7,632 nucleotides of DNA, from assembly GCA_021826605.1 (NCBI GenBank), contig JAKAZF010000117.1, positions 1 to 7,632 of the forward strand, in the 5' to 3' direction. Of this stretch, positions 1 through 6,113 are shown piece after piece. The translations under genes were made by a program, and so were the position numbers. The notes under the pieces are model-generated. The model was given only the letters and a program-made list of their open reading frames with translations. It made no database searches and was not told the origin of the DNA. The stretch comes from Planctomycetota bacterium (GTDB lineage: Bacteria; Planctomycetota; Phycisphaerae; WQYP01). Position 1 is the stretch's first letter. Each line of letters starts with the position of its first letter.

Positions 1-1
1 G

Positions 2-172
2 GCGCAAGCCAGTCGCGAGCATAGCCAGGCTGATGTGATCGTTGCCAACACCTTGGAAATGGTCCATGGGCCGGAACCGTCGGCCCTGATCATCGACCAG
101 AATACCGTGATTAAAGTGCCACGCCATCAATTGGCGCAGGCCTTGAAAGATGAGTTTCTCAAACGACTTTAG
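2..172 (+). CDS. coaBC: 3' end of a CoaB-like phosphopantothenate-cysteine ligase (CoaBC C-terminus), 5' truncated
   Basis: An open frame enters from the left edge and ends at TAG 170-172, leaving 56 residues. The visible part reads QADVIVANTLEM, then a short variable loop, then SALIIDQNTVIKVPRHQ and a final helix ending in FLKRL. This is the arrangement seen at the end of CoaB, the ligase half of bifunctional CoaBC, where a 'D-x-IVAN' strand is followed by a strand of the type 'EVTLID', a short turn and 'P..SK.E.A..I.D'. CoaB joins 4'-phosphopantothenate to cysteine in the cytoplasmic coenzyme A pathway. Whether the decarboxylase half is fused upstream cannot be seen. The usual 'GSDxNE' segment before the last strands is here 'HGPEPSA', so similarity is partial. 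It converges on ychF. The family call is an inference from a short fragment. Confidence 0.6.
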   Translation, partial: AQASREHSQADVIVANTLEMVHGPEPSALIIDQNTVIKVPRHQLAQALKDEFLKRL

Positions 173-208
173 GCACCGCTAAAGAAATGATTTGGCGTAC
201 CGAGATTA

Positions 209-237
209 GGTTACAGGTTACAGGTTACGGGTTACAG
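209..237. repeat. Four tandem 7-bp repeats GGTTACA/G
   Basis: Units lie at 209-215, 216-222, 223-229 and 230-236: GGTTACA, GGTTACA, GGTTACG, GGTTACA, followed by one more G. They sit 37 bp after the coaBC stop, in the gap before the end of ychF. There is no open frame or RNA fold that explains them. Their role is unknown. Confidence 0.85.
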
Positions 238-262
238 ATGTAAAGCTGGTTTGTCCTGTCGC

Positions 263-282
263 AAAAATAGCAGCGTAGCGCT
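263..282 (-). terminator. Weak candidate terminator downstream of ychF
   Basis: Read on the minus strand, AGCG-CTA-CGCT (282 to 272) can form a 4-bp stem and is followed four bases later by a run of five T (267 to 263). It lies about 46 bp past the ychF stop. The stem is shorter than normal for an intrinsic terminator, so this is only a possibility. Confidence 0.2.
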
Positions 283-292
283 TCCACATTCT

Positions 293-306
293 CCTAACTT
301 CTAACT
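293..306. repeat. Two degenerate 7-bp units, CCTAACT TCTAACT, inverted relative to the 209-237 array
   Basis: CCTAACT (293-299) and TCTAACT (300-306) are adjacent 7-bp units. On the other strand they read AGTTAGA and AGTTAGG, which match the GGTTACA/GGTTACG units of 209-236 at five or more of seven positions. The two blocks therefore form loosely related heptamer arrays in opposite orientation about 56 bp apart. The shared period is visible directly; a common origin is inference. Confidence 0.5.
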
Positions 307-327
307 CCTGTGTTGAAGGCACCACCA

Positions 328-1419
328 TCACGAGTTAAAGAGAAAATGCGTAATATCACCGTCCTGGAATACGTAGCTTTTTCCTTCGGATCGCAACTTG
401 CCTGCGGCGCGGATGGCGGCTTCATTTTTATGCGTCAGTAAATCGACGATATTGTATATTTCCGCGCGGATAAAACCTTTTTCAAAGTCGCTGTGAATTA
501 CGCCGGCAGCCTGCGGAGCAGTTGCGCCAATGGGGATTGTCCACGCTTTGATTTCTTCGGGGCCGGCGGTGAAATAGCTTTGCAGGCCGAGAAGTTTGTA
601 GGCCTCATGGGCCACGGTAGCCAAGGCGGGTTCAGTCATGCCTAAATCAGCAAGCATGGCGATGCGATCTTCGGTGGTAAGTTCGGCAAGCTCGGCTTCT
701 AATTTGGCACATACGGGAACCACCACGCTGCCTTCAGATTCCGCGCGGCGGCGTACCACCTGCACCAGCGGCCCCTGACCCTGCGGGTCCGATTCATCCA
801 CATTGGCAATATACAACACACGCTTGGCGGTAATCGGGCCAAGATTATGGATAATTTTCCAATCCTCAGGTTTCCAGGGTGCCAGTGATCTTAACGGCTT
901 ACCAAGTTTTAGCGACTCGAGGAGTTTTTCGATAAGTTCCACGGATGCGACAGCTTCTTTATCACCGGCGCGGGCGTTGCGGCGTTGCTTATCCACGGTT
1001 TTTTCCAGGCTTTCCAAGTCCGCCAGCATCAGCTCGGTTTCCACGGTTTCAATGTCGCGCTGCGGATCAACTTTTCCATCCACGTGCATGACATCCCCGT
1101 CGGCAAAACAGCGCACGACATGCAATATGGCGTCGACTTCCCGAATATGCGAAAGAAATTTGTTACCCAGCCCCTCGCCGGTGCTGGCCCCTTTCACCAA
1201 GCCGGCGATATCCACCACTTTCAGCAGAGCCGGTACGGTTTTTTCGGTTTCGATGAATTGCCGGATTTGATCTAAGCGCGGATCCGGCACCGCCACGACC
1301 CCCACATTGGGTTCAATGGTGGCAAATGGATAATTGGCGGCCAGAGCGCCGGCATTGGTTAAAGCATTAAACAGCGTCGATTTTCCGACATTTGGTAATC
1401 CGACAATTCCAACTTCCAT
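328..1419 (-). CDS. ychF: Ribosome-binding ATPase YchF (OLA1/YchF family)
   Basis: This is a complete 363-residue YchF, the same length as the E. coli protein. YchF is a P-loop NTPase of the Obg/TRAFAC group that prefers ATP to GTP, binds ribosomes and is linked to translation and stress responses. Visible motifs are the P-loop GLPNVGKS (7-14), the switch I/II neighbourhood with [12 protein letters not shown] (29-40) and DIAGL (70-74), and NVDE at 206-209 in place of the NKxD of true GTPases, the hallmark that relaxes guanine specificity. A charged helical arm covers roughly 125-175. The C-terminal TGS domain runs from about 280 to the end and includes FFxAG-like [14 protein letters not shown] and [11 protein letters not shown]. 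The ATG start has AGGAA five bases upstream (1425-1429). It follows the aldehyde dehydrogenase gene after 127 bp on the same strand and converges with coaBC. Nothing is missing or frameshifted. Confidence 0.97.
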   Translation of the reverse strand: MEVGIVGLPNVGKSTLFNALTNAGALAANYPFATIEPNVGVVAVPDPRLDQIRQFIETEKTVPALLKVVDIAGLVKGASTGEGLGNKFLSHIREVDAILHVVRCFADGDVMHVDGKVDPQRDIETVETELMLADLESLEKTVDKQRRNARAGDKEAVASVELIEKLLESLKLGKPLRSLAPWKPEDWKIIHNLGPITAKRVLYIANVDESDPQGQGPLVQVVRRRAESEGSVVVPVCAKLEAELAELTTEDRIAMLADLGMTEPALATVAHEAYKLLGLQSYFTAGPEEIKAWTIPIGATAPQAAGVIHSDFEKGFIRAEIYNIVDLLTHKNEAAIRAAGKLRSEGKSYVFQDGDITHFLFNS

Positions 1420-1424
1420 GATAT

Positions 1425-1429
1425 TTCCT
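1425..1429 (-). promoter_or_regulatory. Ribosome binding site of ychF
   Basis: AGGAA on the minus strand, five bases before the ATG at 1419, supports that start codon. Confidence 0.65.
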
Positions 1430-1503
1430 GTATCAATTTACACCTTGGAGCCTGCGTCCGCATTCCCCGCAGGATCTGCACGGCTGCCTTTTCCGGTGCG
1501 GAA

Positions 1504-1532
1504 GTTATAGCAGGTTTACCGCCGCGTGTCGC
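1504..1532 (-). promoter_or_regulatory. Candidate sigma-70 type promoter for ychF
   Basis: On the minus strand GCGACA (1532-1527, 4 of 6 to TTGACA) is followed after 17 bp by TATAAC (1509-1504, 5 of 6 to TATAAT). It would give a leader of roughly 75-80 nt and lies in the gap after the aldehyde dehydrogenase stop. It would make ychF at least partly independent of the upstream gene. The -35 match is only moderate. Confidence 0.35.
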
Positions 1533-1546
1533 ATGGCCCGGGCAAC

Positions 1547-2974
1547 TTAAGTGTAACGCACCAGGAGTGTCTTCAGGTCGCAAAATTCTTCGATGGCAAA
1601 ACGCACCCCTTCGCGCCCCAATCCGGATTGTTTAACGCCGCCATACGGCATGGCATCAATGCGAACCGTCGGTACATCATTAATAATCACACCCCCCACT
1701 TCCAGTGTTTCAAATGCCTGGCGGGCCTTGAATAAATCCCGGGTAAATATTCCGGCATGGATACCCAGCGGGGATTGATTAACTTTCTTTAGCACCTGTG
1801 AAAAATCATCATATTCTTCGATAATCGCCACCGGAGCGAAGGCTTCTTCGCACGCCAAATGGGCATTGGCCGGAACATGGGTTAAAAGTGTCGGCAGGTA
1901 AAACGCTCCATCGCGACGGCCGCCGCACAACAATTTTGCACCGCCGTCAACGGCCTGCTGTATCCATTGCTCCACCCGCTGGGCAGCAGCCTGATCGATC
2001 ATGCAGGAGACATCGGTGCTTTCATCCAGCGGCGCACCAACTCGAAGGGCAGACGTTTTCTCAATGAGCTGTCGAATGGCTTCGGCTGCGATACTTTGAT
2101 GCAGAAATATTCTCTGCACGCTGATGCAGCTTTGCCCCGCATATCCAAACGCTGCCGGAACGATGCGGGACACCGCCTCGGAAATATCCGTATCCGGCTC
2201 CACGACCACCGCGCTATTGGATCCTAATTCCAGCAGCACGCGCTTTCCCACGGCCCGGGCCTGCAATTCCCATCCGACTTGGACGGAGCCGGTAAATGAT
2301 ACAATCCGCACGCGCGGGTCCTGAACCATGGTTGGCACATGTTGTACCTCACACGGCAGAATGCTCCACGACCCAGGGGGCATATTTGCCTGCATCAGCA
2401 ATTCGCCCAGCAGCAGCGATGTCAATGGCGTGCGTTCTGATGGCTTTAATAAAAAGGGACAACCACAGGCCAGTGCCGGGGCCACTTTATGCGCTACCAA
2501 GTTCAGAGGGAAATTAAACGGGGTGATAAAAACCGCCGGCCCCGCTGCCACACGTTCAACGATGCAGTAATACCCTTCCGAGCGTTCATCAATATCCACG
2601 GGCAGTTGCAGGCCGGCGATGCGCGTGGATTCCTCCACCGCCAAGCGGAAGGTTGTCAGCGCCCGGGCGACTTCCGCCCGCGCAGTTTTAATGGGCTTAC
2701 CGGCTTCCTGGGCGATGAGCCGGGCAAATTCTTCGGCCCGTTTGAGCAAGGCGGTATGAACCGCTTCACATGCGTTGCGTCGCTGGATGGCGCTCATTTT
2801 ACGCATCATCGGCATAACATCGCGCATGGCGGCAAGGGCCTGCTCAATGGCGGCCACCTCCGCATAGGCCACCTCCGCCAGCAGGCCGCCATCCTGCAGG
2901 GATTTAACCGCGCGCAGGGTGTCGCTGAATTCAGGCTTTCCGCAGAGGTAATACGGTTTTCTGGGCGGTGTCAT
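1547..2974 (-). CDS. NAD(P)-dependent aldehyde dehydrogenase, ALDH21 / lactaldehyde dehydrogenase-like group
   Basis: A complete 475-residue aldehyde dehydrogenase, normal length for the superfamily, which oxidises aldehydes to carboxylic acids with NAD(P)+ in the cytoplasm. Landmarks in order: the oxyanion-hole Asn in TPFNFPLN (N154), the cofactor lysine in LLKPSE (K177), FTGS (227-230), the general base in LLELGS (E249), the catalytic cysteine in GYAGQSCISVQR (C283), EEAFAP (376-381) that positions nicotinamide ribose, and the closing YGGVKQSGLGREG (444-456). The combination ELGSN plus AGQSCISVQRIF, in place of the commoner ELGG and GQxC, is what I associate with the group holding ALDH21, y4uC and archaeal lactaldehyde dehydrogenase. 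The real substrate cannot be read from sequence. It follows folC by 89 bp and precedes ychF by 127 bp; neither neighbour indicates a pathway. The ATG has no clear Shine-Dalgarno, but a TACAAT hexamer lies six bases before it. All catalytic residues are intact. Confidence 0.95.
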   Translation of the reverse strand: MTPPRKPYYLCGKPEFSDTLRAVKSLQDGGLLAEVAYAEVAAIEQALAAMRDVMPMMRKMSAIQRRNACEAVHTALLKRAEEFARLIAQEAGKPIKTARAEVARALTTFRLAVEESTRIAGLQLPVDIDERSEGYYCIVERVAAGPAVFITPFNFPLNLVAHKVAPALACGCPFLLKPSERTPLTSLLLGELLMQANMPPGSWSILPCEVQHVPTMVQDPRVRIVSFTGSVQVGWELQARAVGKRVLLELGSNSAVVVEPDTDISEAVSRIVPAAFGYAGQSCISVQRIFLHQSIAAEAIRQLIEKTSALRVGAPLDESTDVSCMIDQAAAQRVEQWIQQAVDGGAKLLCGGRRDGAFYLPTLLTHVPANAHLACEEAFAPVAIIEEYDDFSQVLKKVNQSPLGIHAGIFTRDLFKARQAFETLEVGGVIINDVPTVRIDAMPYGGVKQSGLGREGVRFAIEEFCDLKTLLVRYT

Positions 2975-2980
2975 AGCTGT

Positions 2981-2986
2981 ATTGTA
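2981..2986 (-). promoter_or_regulatory. -10-like TACAAT abutting the aldehyde dehydrogenase start
   Basis: TACAAT on the minus strand is separated by six bases from the ATG at 2974, so transcription from it would begin at or next to the start codon. No good -35 hexamer is seen at 16-18 bp, which lowers confidence. There is no purine-rich Shine-Dalgarno in front of this ATG, so a leaderless message would explain both facts. Confidence 0.3.
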
Positions 2987-3063
2987 GCAGCAGGTTCCGT
3001 TGAGGCCTACGTGATATAAAGGTACGGACAGCGGCGGTGCAATGTTGCGGACAATTTGTCATG

Positions 3064-4605
3064 TTATAACGGCGCGCTGTTATGATTCGCAGCCGTGCGA
3101 CCCATGAAATGTCGCTTAGCTTCTCCGATGAGATAAAACGACCCGGTAACGGTGACCAGGTCCTCCCGGGAAATAGCGCGGACGGCAATGTCCATGGCAT
3201 CGGAGAAGGTTTCCGTCGCCTGGGCCATTTTGCCAAAGCGATCCACATACCGGGCGGAAAGCTCATCGGGGCTGGCGCTTTTGGGATTGTTGTGCGAGCG
3301 GGTGAAAATGACTTTGTCCGCTCCCAGAGATACCTGTTCCAACATGCCGTCAATGTCTTTATCACAGTTGCAACCAAAGATAACAACCATGCTGTCATAG
3401 GGGATATACTGGCTGATGCCGCGGAACAGCGCTTTGACGGAGGCAGCGTTGTGCGCTCCGTCAATAATCACGCGGGGATCATGCCAAACGGTTTCAATGC
3501 GCCCCGGCAAATTAACATCCTGAAGCCCGGCAACGGCCTTAGAGTCGCTGAACTGCAATCCACCGGCCTTGAGTTTATCCAGTATGGCCAGCGCCAAACC
3601 GCAGTTGACCGCCTGATGCTCCCCGATTAACGGCACGGTCAAATGCTCAAAATGCGATCGCACGGTGGTTAACGAGACGCGAACATGCGGGCCGACGGGC
3701 CGGGTCACTTCAAAGCGATGGCTGAATTCGATATCGGTGCCGACAAATTCCAGCGGAGCATGTACGTTCTGGGCCACCCGGCTAAGTGTGGCTGTGACTT
3801 CCGGCTCCTGAAGGCAGGAAAGCGCGGGTACATCTTTCTTGAAAATTCCAGCCTTTTCTTCAGCAATTTTGGTTAAAGAATTTCCCAGGACCGCCATGTG
3901 GTCGTAGCTGATATTGGTAATCGCGGTTACTTCCGGAGTGATCACGTTGGTGGAATCTAAACGTCCGCCTAAGCCGGTTTCAATGACGGCAATGTCCACA
4001 TGCTCATCTGCGAAATGGGCAAAACCCATCGCCGTAAGAATTTCAAAGAACGTCGGCTTGTTAGATCCGAGCTTTTTTATAGCCCCTTCGATGCGTTTCA
4101 TCAACACCACGAATTGATCTTCGCTGATGTGCCGACCGTTGACGCAAATCCGCTCACGCAGATTCAGCAGGTGGGGACTGGTGTATAAACCAACATTGAA
4201 GCCGGCATTGCGCAACATTGCAGCGACCATGTGGCAGGTGCTGCCCTTGCCCTTGGTTCCGGCAATATGGACCGTTTTGTAAGCTTGGTGTGGATTGCCC
4301 AGCGCCTCGAGAAACTGCCGCATGCGATCCAGGTTAAAGGTTGTGGTGTTGTAGCGAACCACACGCATGCGCTCGTAATCGGTGTGGCTCATGAGAAAAT
4401 CAATGGCTTTGGCGTACGCTTTATTTTCCGGTGGAAGAACGGGGGCAGCCTTAACCACCACGGCCGGAGTTTTGTGATGCGATGACTTTTTTCCAACAGC
4501 AACGGCAATGTGGCGCTTAATTTTTCCGTGAGATACCTTCCCAGGTTTGCGTTTGGCCCCTGGTGCCGATAACTTGCGTTTTTTCGCGGTAATCATAGTC
4601 GCCAA
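3064..4605 (-). CDS. folC: Bifunctional folylpolyglutamate synthase / dihydrofolate synthase with basic N-terminal extension
   Basis: FolC is a Mur-ligase-type enzyme that uses ATP to add glutamate to folates (and, in many bacteria, to dihydropteroate) in the cytoplasm. The ORF gives 513 residues. Motifs: P-loop GTKGKGST (116-123), YTSPHLLNLRER (141-151), ETGLGGRLDSTN (209-220), SYDHMAVLG (233-241), AEEKAGIFK (248-256) containing the lysine expected to be carbamylated in this family, and IIDGAHN (380-386) of the C-terminal glutamate-ligase domain. The enzyme proper starts near residue 64 (YAKAIDFLMSHTDY), so the first ~60 residues are an addition: low complexity, 19 of the first 52 are K, R or H, and none is acidic. 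The first codon used here is TTG (4605) with AGG five bases upstream; an in-frame ATG three codons later (4596-4594) would give 510 residues and may be the true start because a -10-like hexamer overlaps the TTG. It is 307 bp from the LOG gene and 89 bp before the aldehyde dehydrogenase. Function is secure; the start is not. Confidence 0.95.
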   Translation of the reverse strand: MATMITAKKRKLSAPGAKRKPGKVSHGKIKRHIAVAVGKKSSHHKTPAVVVKAAPVLPPENKAYAKAIDFLMSHTDYERMRVVRYNTTTFNLDRMRQFLEALGNPHQAYKTVHIAGTKGKGSTCHMVAAMLRNAGFNVGLYTSPHLLNLRERICVNGRHISEDQFVVLMKRIEGAIKKLGSNKPTFFEILTAMGFAHFADEHVDIAVIETGLGGRLDSTNVITPEVTAITNISYDHMAVLGNSLTKIAEEKAGIFKKDVPALSCLQEPEVTATLSRVAQNVHAPLEFVGTDIEFSHRFEVTRPVGPHVRVSLTTVRSHFEHLTVPLIGEHQAVNCGLALAILDKLKAGGLQFSDSKAVAGLQDVNLPGRIETVWHDPRVIIDGAHNAASVKALFRGISQYIPYDSMVVIFGCNCDKDIDGMLEQVSLGADKVIFTRSHNNPKSASPDELSARYVDRFGKMAQATETFSDAMDIAVRAISREDLVTVTGSFYLIGEAKRHFMGRTAANHNSAPL

Positions 4606-4633
4606 ATATACCTAAAACACGGGAAATTTACAA
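4605..4633 (-). promoter_or_regulatory. Candidate folC promoter overlapping the TTG start
   Basis: On the minus strand TTGTAA (4633-4628, 4 of 6) is followed after exactly 17 bp by TATATT (4610-4605, 5 of 6). The last base of the -10 is the first base of the TTG codon, and the next ATG starts eight bases further on (4596). If this promoter is used, the message starts at or just before that ATG and the TTG cannot be translated. Confidence 0.4.
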
Positions 4634-4912
4634 GCATCTGGGCATAAATCTGTGTTTAAGAATTTATATTTCGTACTTAAGATATTATTTGTCCTATTTA
4701 TACATTTATGGGTGGTCCCATAGGTTACCATCGGGGATAAAGCATTTGGCACGACATTCCATCTTCCGCACGTGCACATTCAAAACTATAGGAGTAGTGG
4801 GGAATTCAGTACGCCGATTACGCTTCTACGAATCCGAGCGTCGTGCTTGCAACATTTACCAAGAACCTTAGTGGTTCCCAGATTATGTGGCGTACTCATG
4901 GCAGATGTGTGA
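4606..4912. other. Intergenic region between the LOG gene and folC
   Basis: This 307-bp gap has an AT-rich tract at about 4621-4710, the folC promoter candidate at its left end and a small hairpin at 4707-4722. A second weak inverted repeat, GAACC (4863-4867) with GGTTC (4873-4877), lies about 40 bp past the LOG stop and has no T-run. A 60-codon plus-strand frame starting with TTG at 4689 has no Shine-Dalgarno and resembles nothing I know. I see no RNA gene here. Confidence 0.6.
4707..4722. repeat. Short perfect hairpin TATGGG-TGGT-CCCATA
   Basis: A 6-bp perfect stem with a four-base loop. On the minus strand it lies about 190 bp after the LOG stop and is followed by an A/T-rich stretch without a T-run. 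It could mark a transcript end, but it is too far from the gene and lacks the T-run for a confident terminator call. Confidence 0.35.
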
Positions 4913-5773
4913 TTACTTTGGCGCTTTTGGAGACTTTGCAGCACGCCGGCGTGGCTTTTTCGGCTTGGAATGATTTAAATCCAGGGGAAGGTCAGGCTGG
5001 GCAATTTTTTCCCCGCTGACTCGAGGTGCGACCCCCATACGGGTTCCCTCGGGGCTCATGCGGCGGGCAGGATTCACTCCTGAAAACATTGGCGTTGGCG
5101 ACTGCCAGCAGCGACCTTCTTCCGCTTGAACGATGATATCGCAGGCTTCGGCCGGATCATCTGTCAGGCGGAAAAGTTTGAGATCTTCGGAGCTGATGTT
5201 GTTAAATTTGTTGTGCATGGTCTTTTTCAACCAATCAATCAATCCGTGCCAGTAGTCTTTACCAATCAGGATCACGGGACGGGGATCAATCTTAAAGGTT
5301 TGAATCAGCGTGAGCGTTTCAAAAAATTCGTCCATGGTGCCGTAGCCGCCGGGAAAGCAGACCACGGCGTGAGAATATTTGATGAACATGGTTTTGCGCA
5401 CGAAAAAATAGTGGTAATTCAAGGCAATCGTCTGATAAGGATTGCCACGTTGCTCCTGCGGCAAACTGATATTAAGTCCCACTGAAACACCGCCGGCGTC
5501 ATGGGCACCGGAATTAGCGGCTTCCATGATCCCCGGTCCACCGCCGGTAATGACAGCAAACTTTTTCCGCGCCAGCATGGCAGCAAGGAGGCGGGCCTTT
5601 TTGTAATAGGGGTCATTGCGCGGCCGGCGGGCGGAGCCGAAAATGGTCACTGCGGGACCGATGGAGGCCAATGCCTCAAAGCCCTCAACGAACTCGGCCA
5701 TGATCCGAAACACGCGCCACATGTCTCGCGTGGTTAAATCATTGTGTGACGTTGACTCATGATCGTAGAGCAC
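4913..5773 (-). CDS. LOG-family (TIGR00730-type) Rossmann-fold protein, putative nucleoside-monophosphate phosphoribohydrolase
   Basis: A complete 286-residue protein of the LOG family, once mislabelled 'lysine decarboxylase'. Characterised members cleave a nucleoside 5'-monophosphate to base plus ribose 5-phosphate; plant LOG activates cytokinins and E. coli PpnN acts on purine nucleotides. Visible: FGSARR (45-50) at the first Rossmann strand, GGGPGIMEAAN (77-87), the FFVRK segment with the conserved arginine (R126), and the signature PGGYGTMDE (141-149) with catalytic-type E149. The fold ends near 215. Residues 220-286 are a linker followed by a basic tail KPKKPRRRAAK (270-280) that looks disordered. 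The start is GTG at 5773, chosen because GGAGG (5783-5779) lies five bases upstream behind a good promoter. It is downstream of rpoD after a 340-bp repeat-bearing gap, so probably transcribed on its own. The exact substrate cannot be given. Confidence 0.93.
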   Translation of the reverse strand: MLYDHESTSHNDLTTRDMWRVFRIMAEFVEGFEALASIGPAVTIFGSARRPRNDPYYKKARLLAAMLARKKFAVITGGGPGIMEAANSGAHDAGGVSVGLNISLPQEQRGNPYQTIALNYHYFFVRKTMFIKYSHAVVCFPGGYGTMDEFFETLTLIQTFKIDPRPVILIGKDYWHGLIDWLKKTMHNKFNNISSEDLKLFRLTDDPAEACDIIVQAEEGRCWQSPTPMFSGVNPARRMSPEGTRMGVAPRVSGEKIAQPDLPLDLNHSKPKKPRRRAAKSPKAPK

Positions 5774-5778
5774 TGGCT

Positions 5779-5783
5779 CCTCC
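5779..5783 (-). promoter_or_regulatory. Strong Shine-Dalgarno deciding the GTG start of the LOG gene
   Basis: GGAGG on the minus strand, five bases before GTG 5773. The next in-frame ATG is 17 codons inside the ORF and has no such site, so GTG is preferred. Confidence 0.8.
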
Positions 5784-5795
5784 GTTTAGCTATTG

Positions 5796-5824
5796 CTTAT
5801 ATCGGTTGAAATGCCGCCAGTCAA
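5796..5824 (-). promoter_or_regulatory. Near-consensus sigma-70 promoter of the LOG gene
   Basis: On the minus strand TTGACT (5824-5819, 5 of 6) is followed after 17 bp by TATAAG (5801-5796, 5 of 6). Transcription would start near 5789, giving a leader of about 16 nt that just includes the GGAGG site. This is the best promoter in the window and is what the RpoD encoded next door would be expected to recognise. Confidence 0.7.
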
Positions 5825-5828
5825 GAAG

Positions 5829-5856
5829 TTTTCGTGCGACTGTTTTCGTGCGACTG
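5829..5856. repeat. Perfect tandem duplication of 14 bp just upstream of the LOG promoter
   Basis: TTTTCGTGCGACTG occurs at 5829-5842 and again at 5843-5856 with no difference. On the minus strand it reads CAGTCGCACGAAAA twice, ending four bases before the -35 hexamer. Its CGACT is also repeated in inverted form at 5866-5870 (AGTCG). It could be a protein-binding site or a slippage duplication. Confidence 0.9.
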
Positions 5857-5866
5857 TGAGAGATTA

Positions 5867-5941
5867 GTCGTAACGGGTGGAAATGTACCGCGTCGGGGAA
5901 CAGCACTCCGCAGCCGAACTCAACGCTGCCGCATTGAGCTA
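5867..5941. repeat. 75-bp direct repeat, copy 1
   Basis: This copy begins GTCGTAACGGGTGGAAATG and ends CATTGAGCTA. It matches 6013-6087 at 71 of 75 positions, the differences being at 5872, 5902, 5906 and 5912. The copies have the same orientation, 146 bp apart start to start. It lies between rpoD and the LOG gene. The core at 5919-5938 can form a stem-loop. It has no protein likeness that I recognise. Confidence 0.92.
5919..5938 (-). other. Stem-loop within repeat copy 1
   Basis: The minus strand reads CTCAATGCGGCAGCGTTGAG: an 8-bp stem with loop GGCA, including one U-G wobble that would be an A-C mismatch in plus-strand RNA. One further wobble and one A-U pair extend it outward. The wobble favours folding of minus-strand RNA, the direction of rpoD transcription. 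No T-run follows. Confidence 0.5.
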
Positions 5942-6012
5942 ATTGTTTGCGCGGCGGTTGGATGCGGAATTTTGGCGGCGGGAATATTTTGCACGCGGTG
6001 GGTGCTGGACCG

Positions 6013-6087
6013 GTCGTGACGGGTGGAAATGTACCGCGTCGGGGAACTGCATTCCGCGGCCGAACTCAACGCTGCCGCATTGAGCTA
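6013..6087. repeat. 75-bp direct repeat, copy 2
   Basis: The partner of 5867-5941, identical except for four single-base changes (at 6018, 6048, 6052, 6058). It ends 26 bp before the rpoD stop codon, so an rpoD message would run through this copy first. The 71 bp between the copies (5942-6012) are G-rich, not part of the duplication, and hold nothing I can identify. Confidence 0.92.
6065..6084 (-). other. Stem-loop within repeat copy 2, just after rpoD
   Basis: The same 20-base stem-loop as in copy 1, fully conserved, starting about 30 bases after the rpoD stop on the rpoD transcript. It may act as an RNA 3'-end or stabilising structure. The missing T-run argues against a classical intrinsic terminator. 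Confidence 0.5.
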
Positions 6088-6113
6088 TGTCGCGTGGTTA
6101 CGGCAGGCCGATG

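Noticed and set aside
803..1275. Plus-strand frames of 155 and 96 codons
   Set aside because: Both are antisense to the ychF core, which is intact and conserved.
1491..1503. TTCCG-GTG-CGGAA inverted repeat upstream of ychF
   Set aside because: A five-base stem with a three-base loop and no T-run; not enough for a terminator or operator call.
2489..3019. A 176-codon plus-strand open frame
   Set aside because: It lies antisense to the aldehyde dehydrogenase, which has every family motif; the translation has no recognisable domain.
3050..3060. Near-perfect palindrome GACAATTTGTC after folC
   Set aside because: The arms are only five bases with a single-base centre and no T-run; too short to call an operator or terminator.
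3082..3630. A 182-codon plus-strand open frame
   Set aside because: It is antisense to the FolC C-terminal half and has no recognisable fold or start signal.
4689..4871. A 60-codon plus-strand frame in the LOG-folC gap
   Set aside because: It has a TTG start without Shine-Dalgarno and no similarity I recognise; it is about as long as chance allows.
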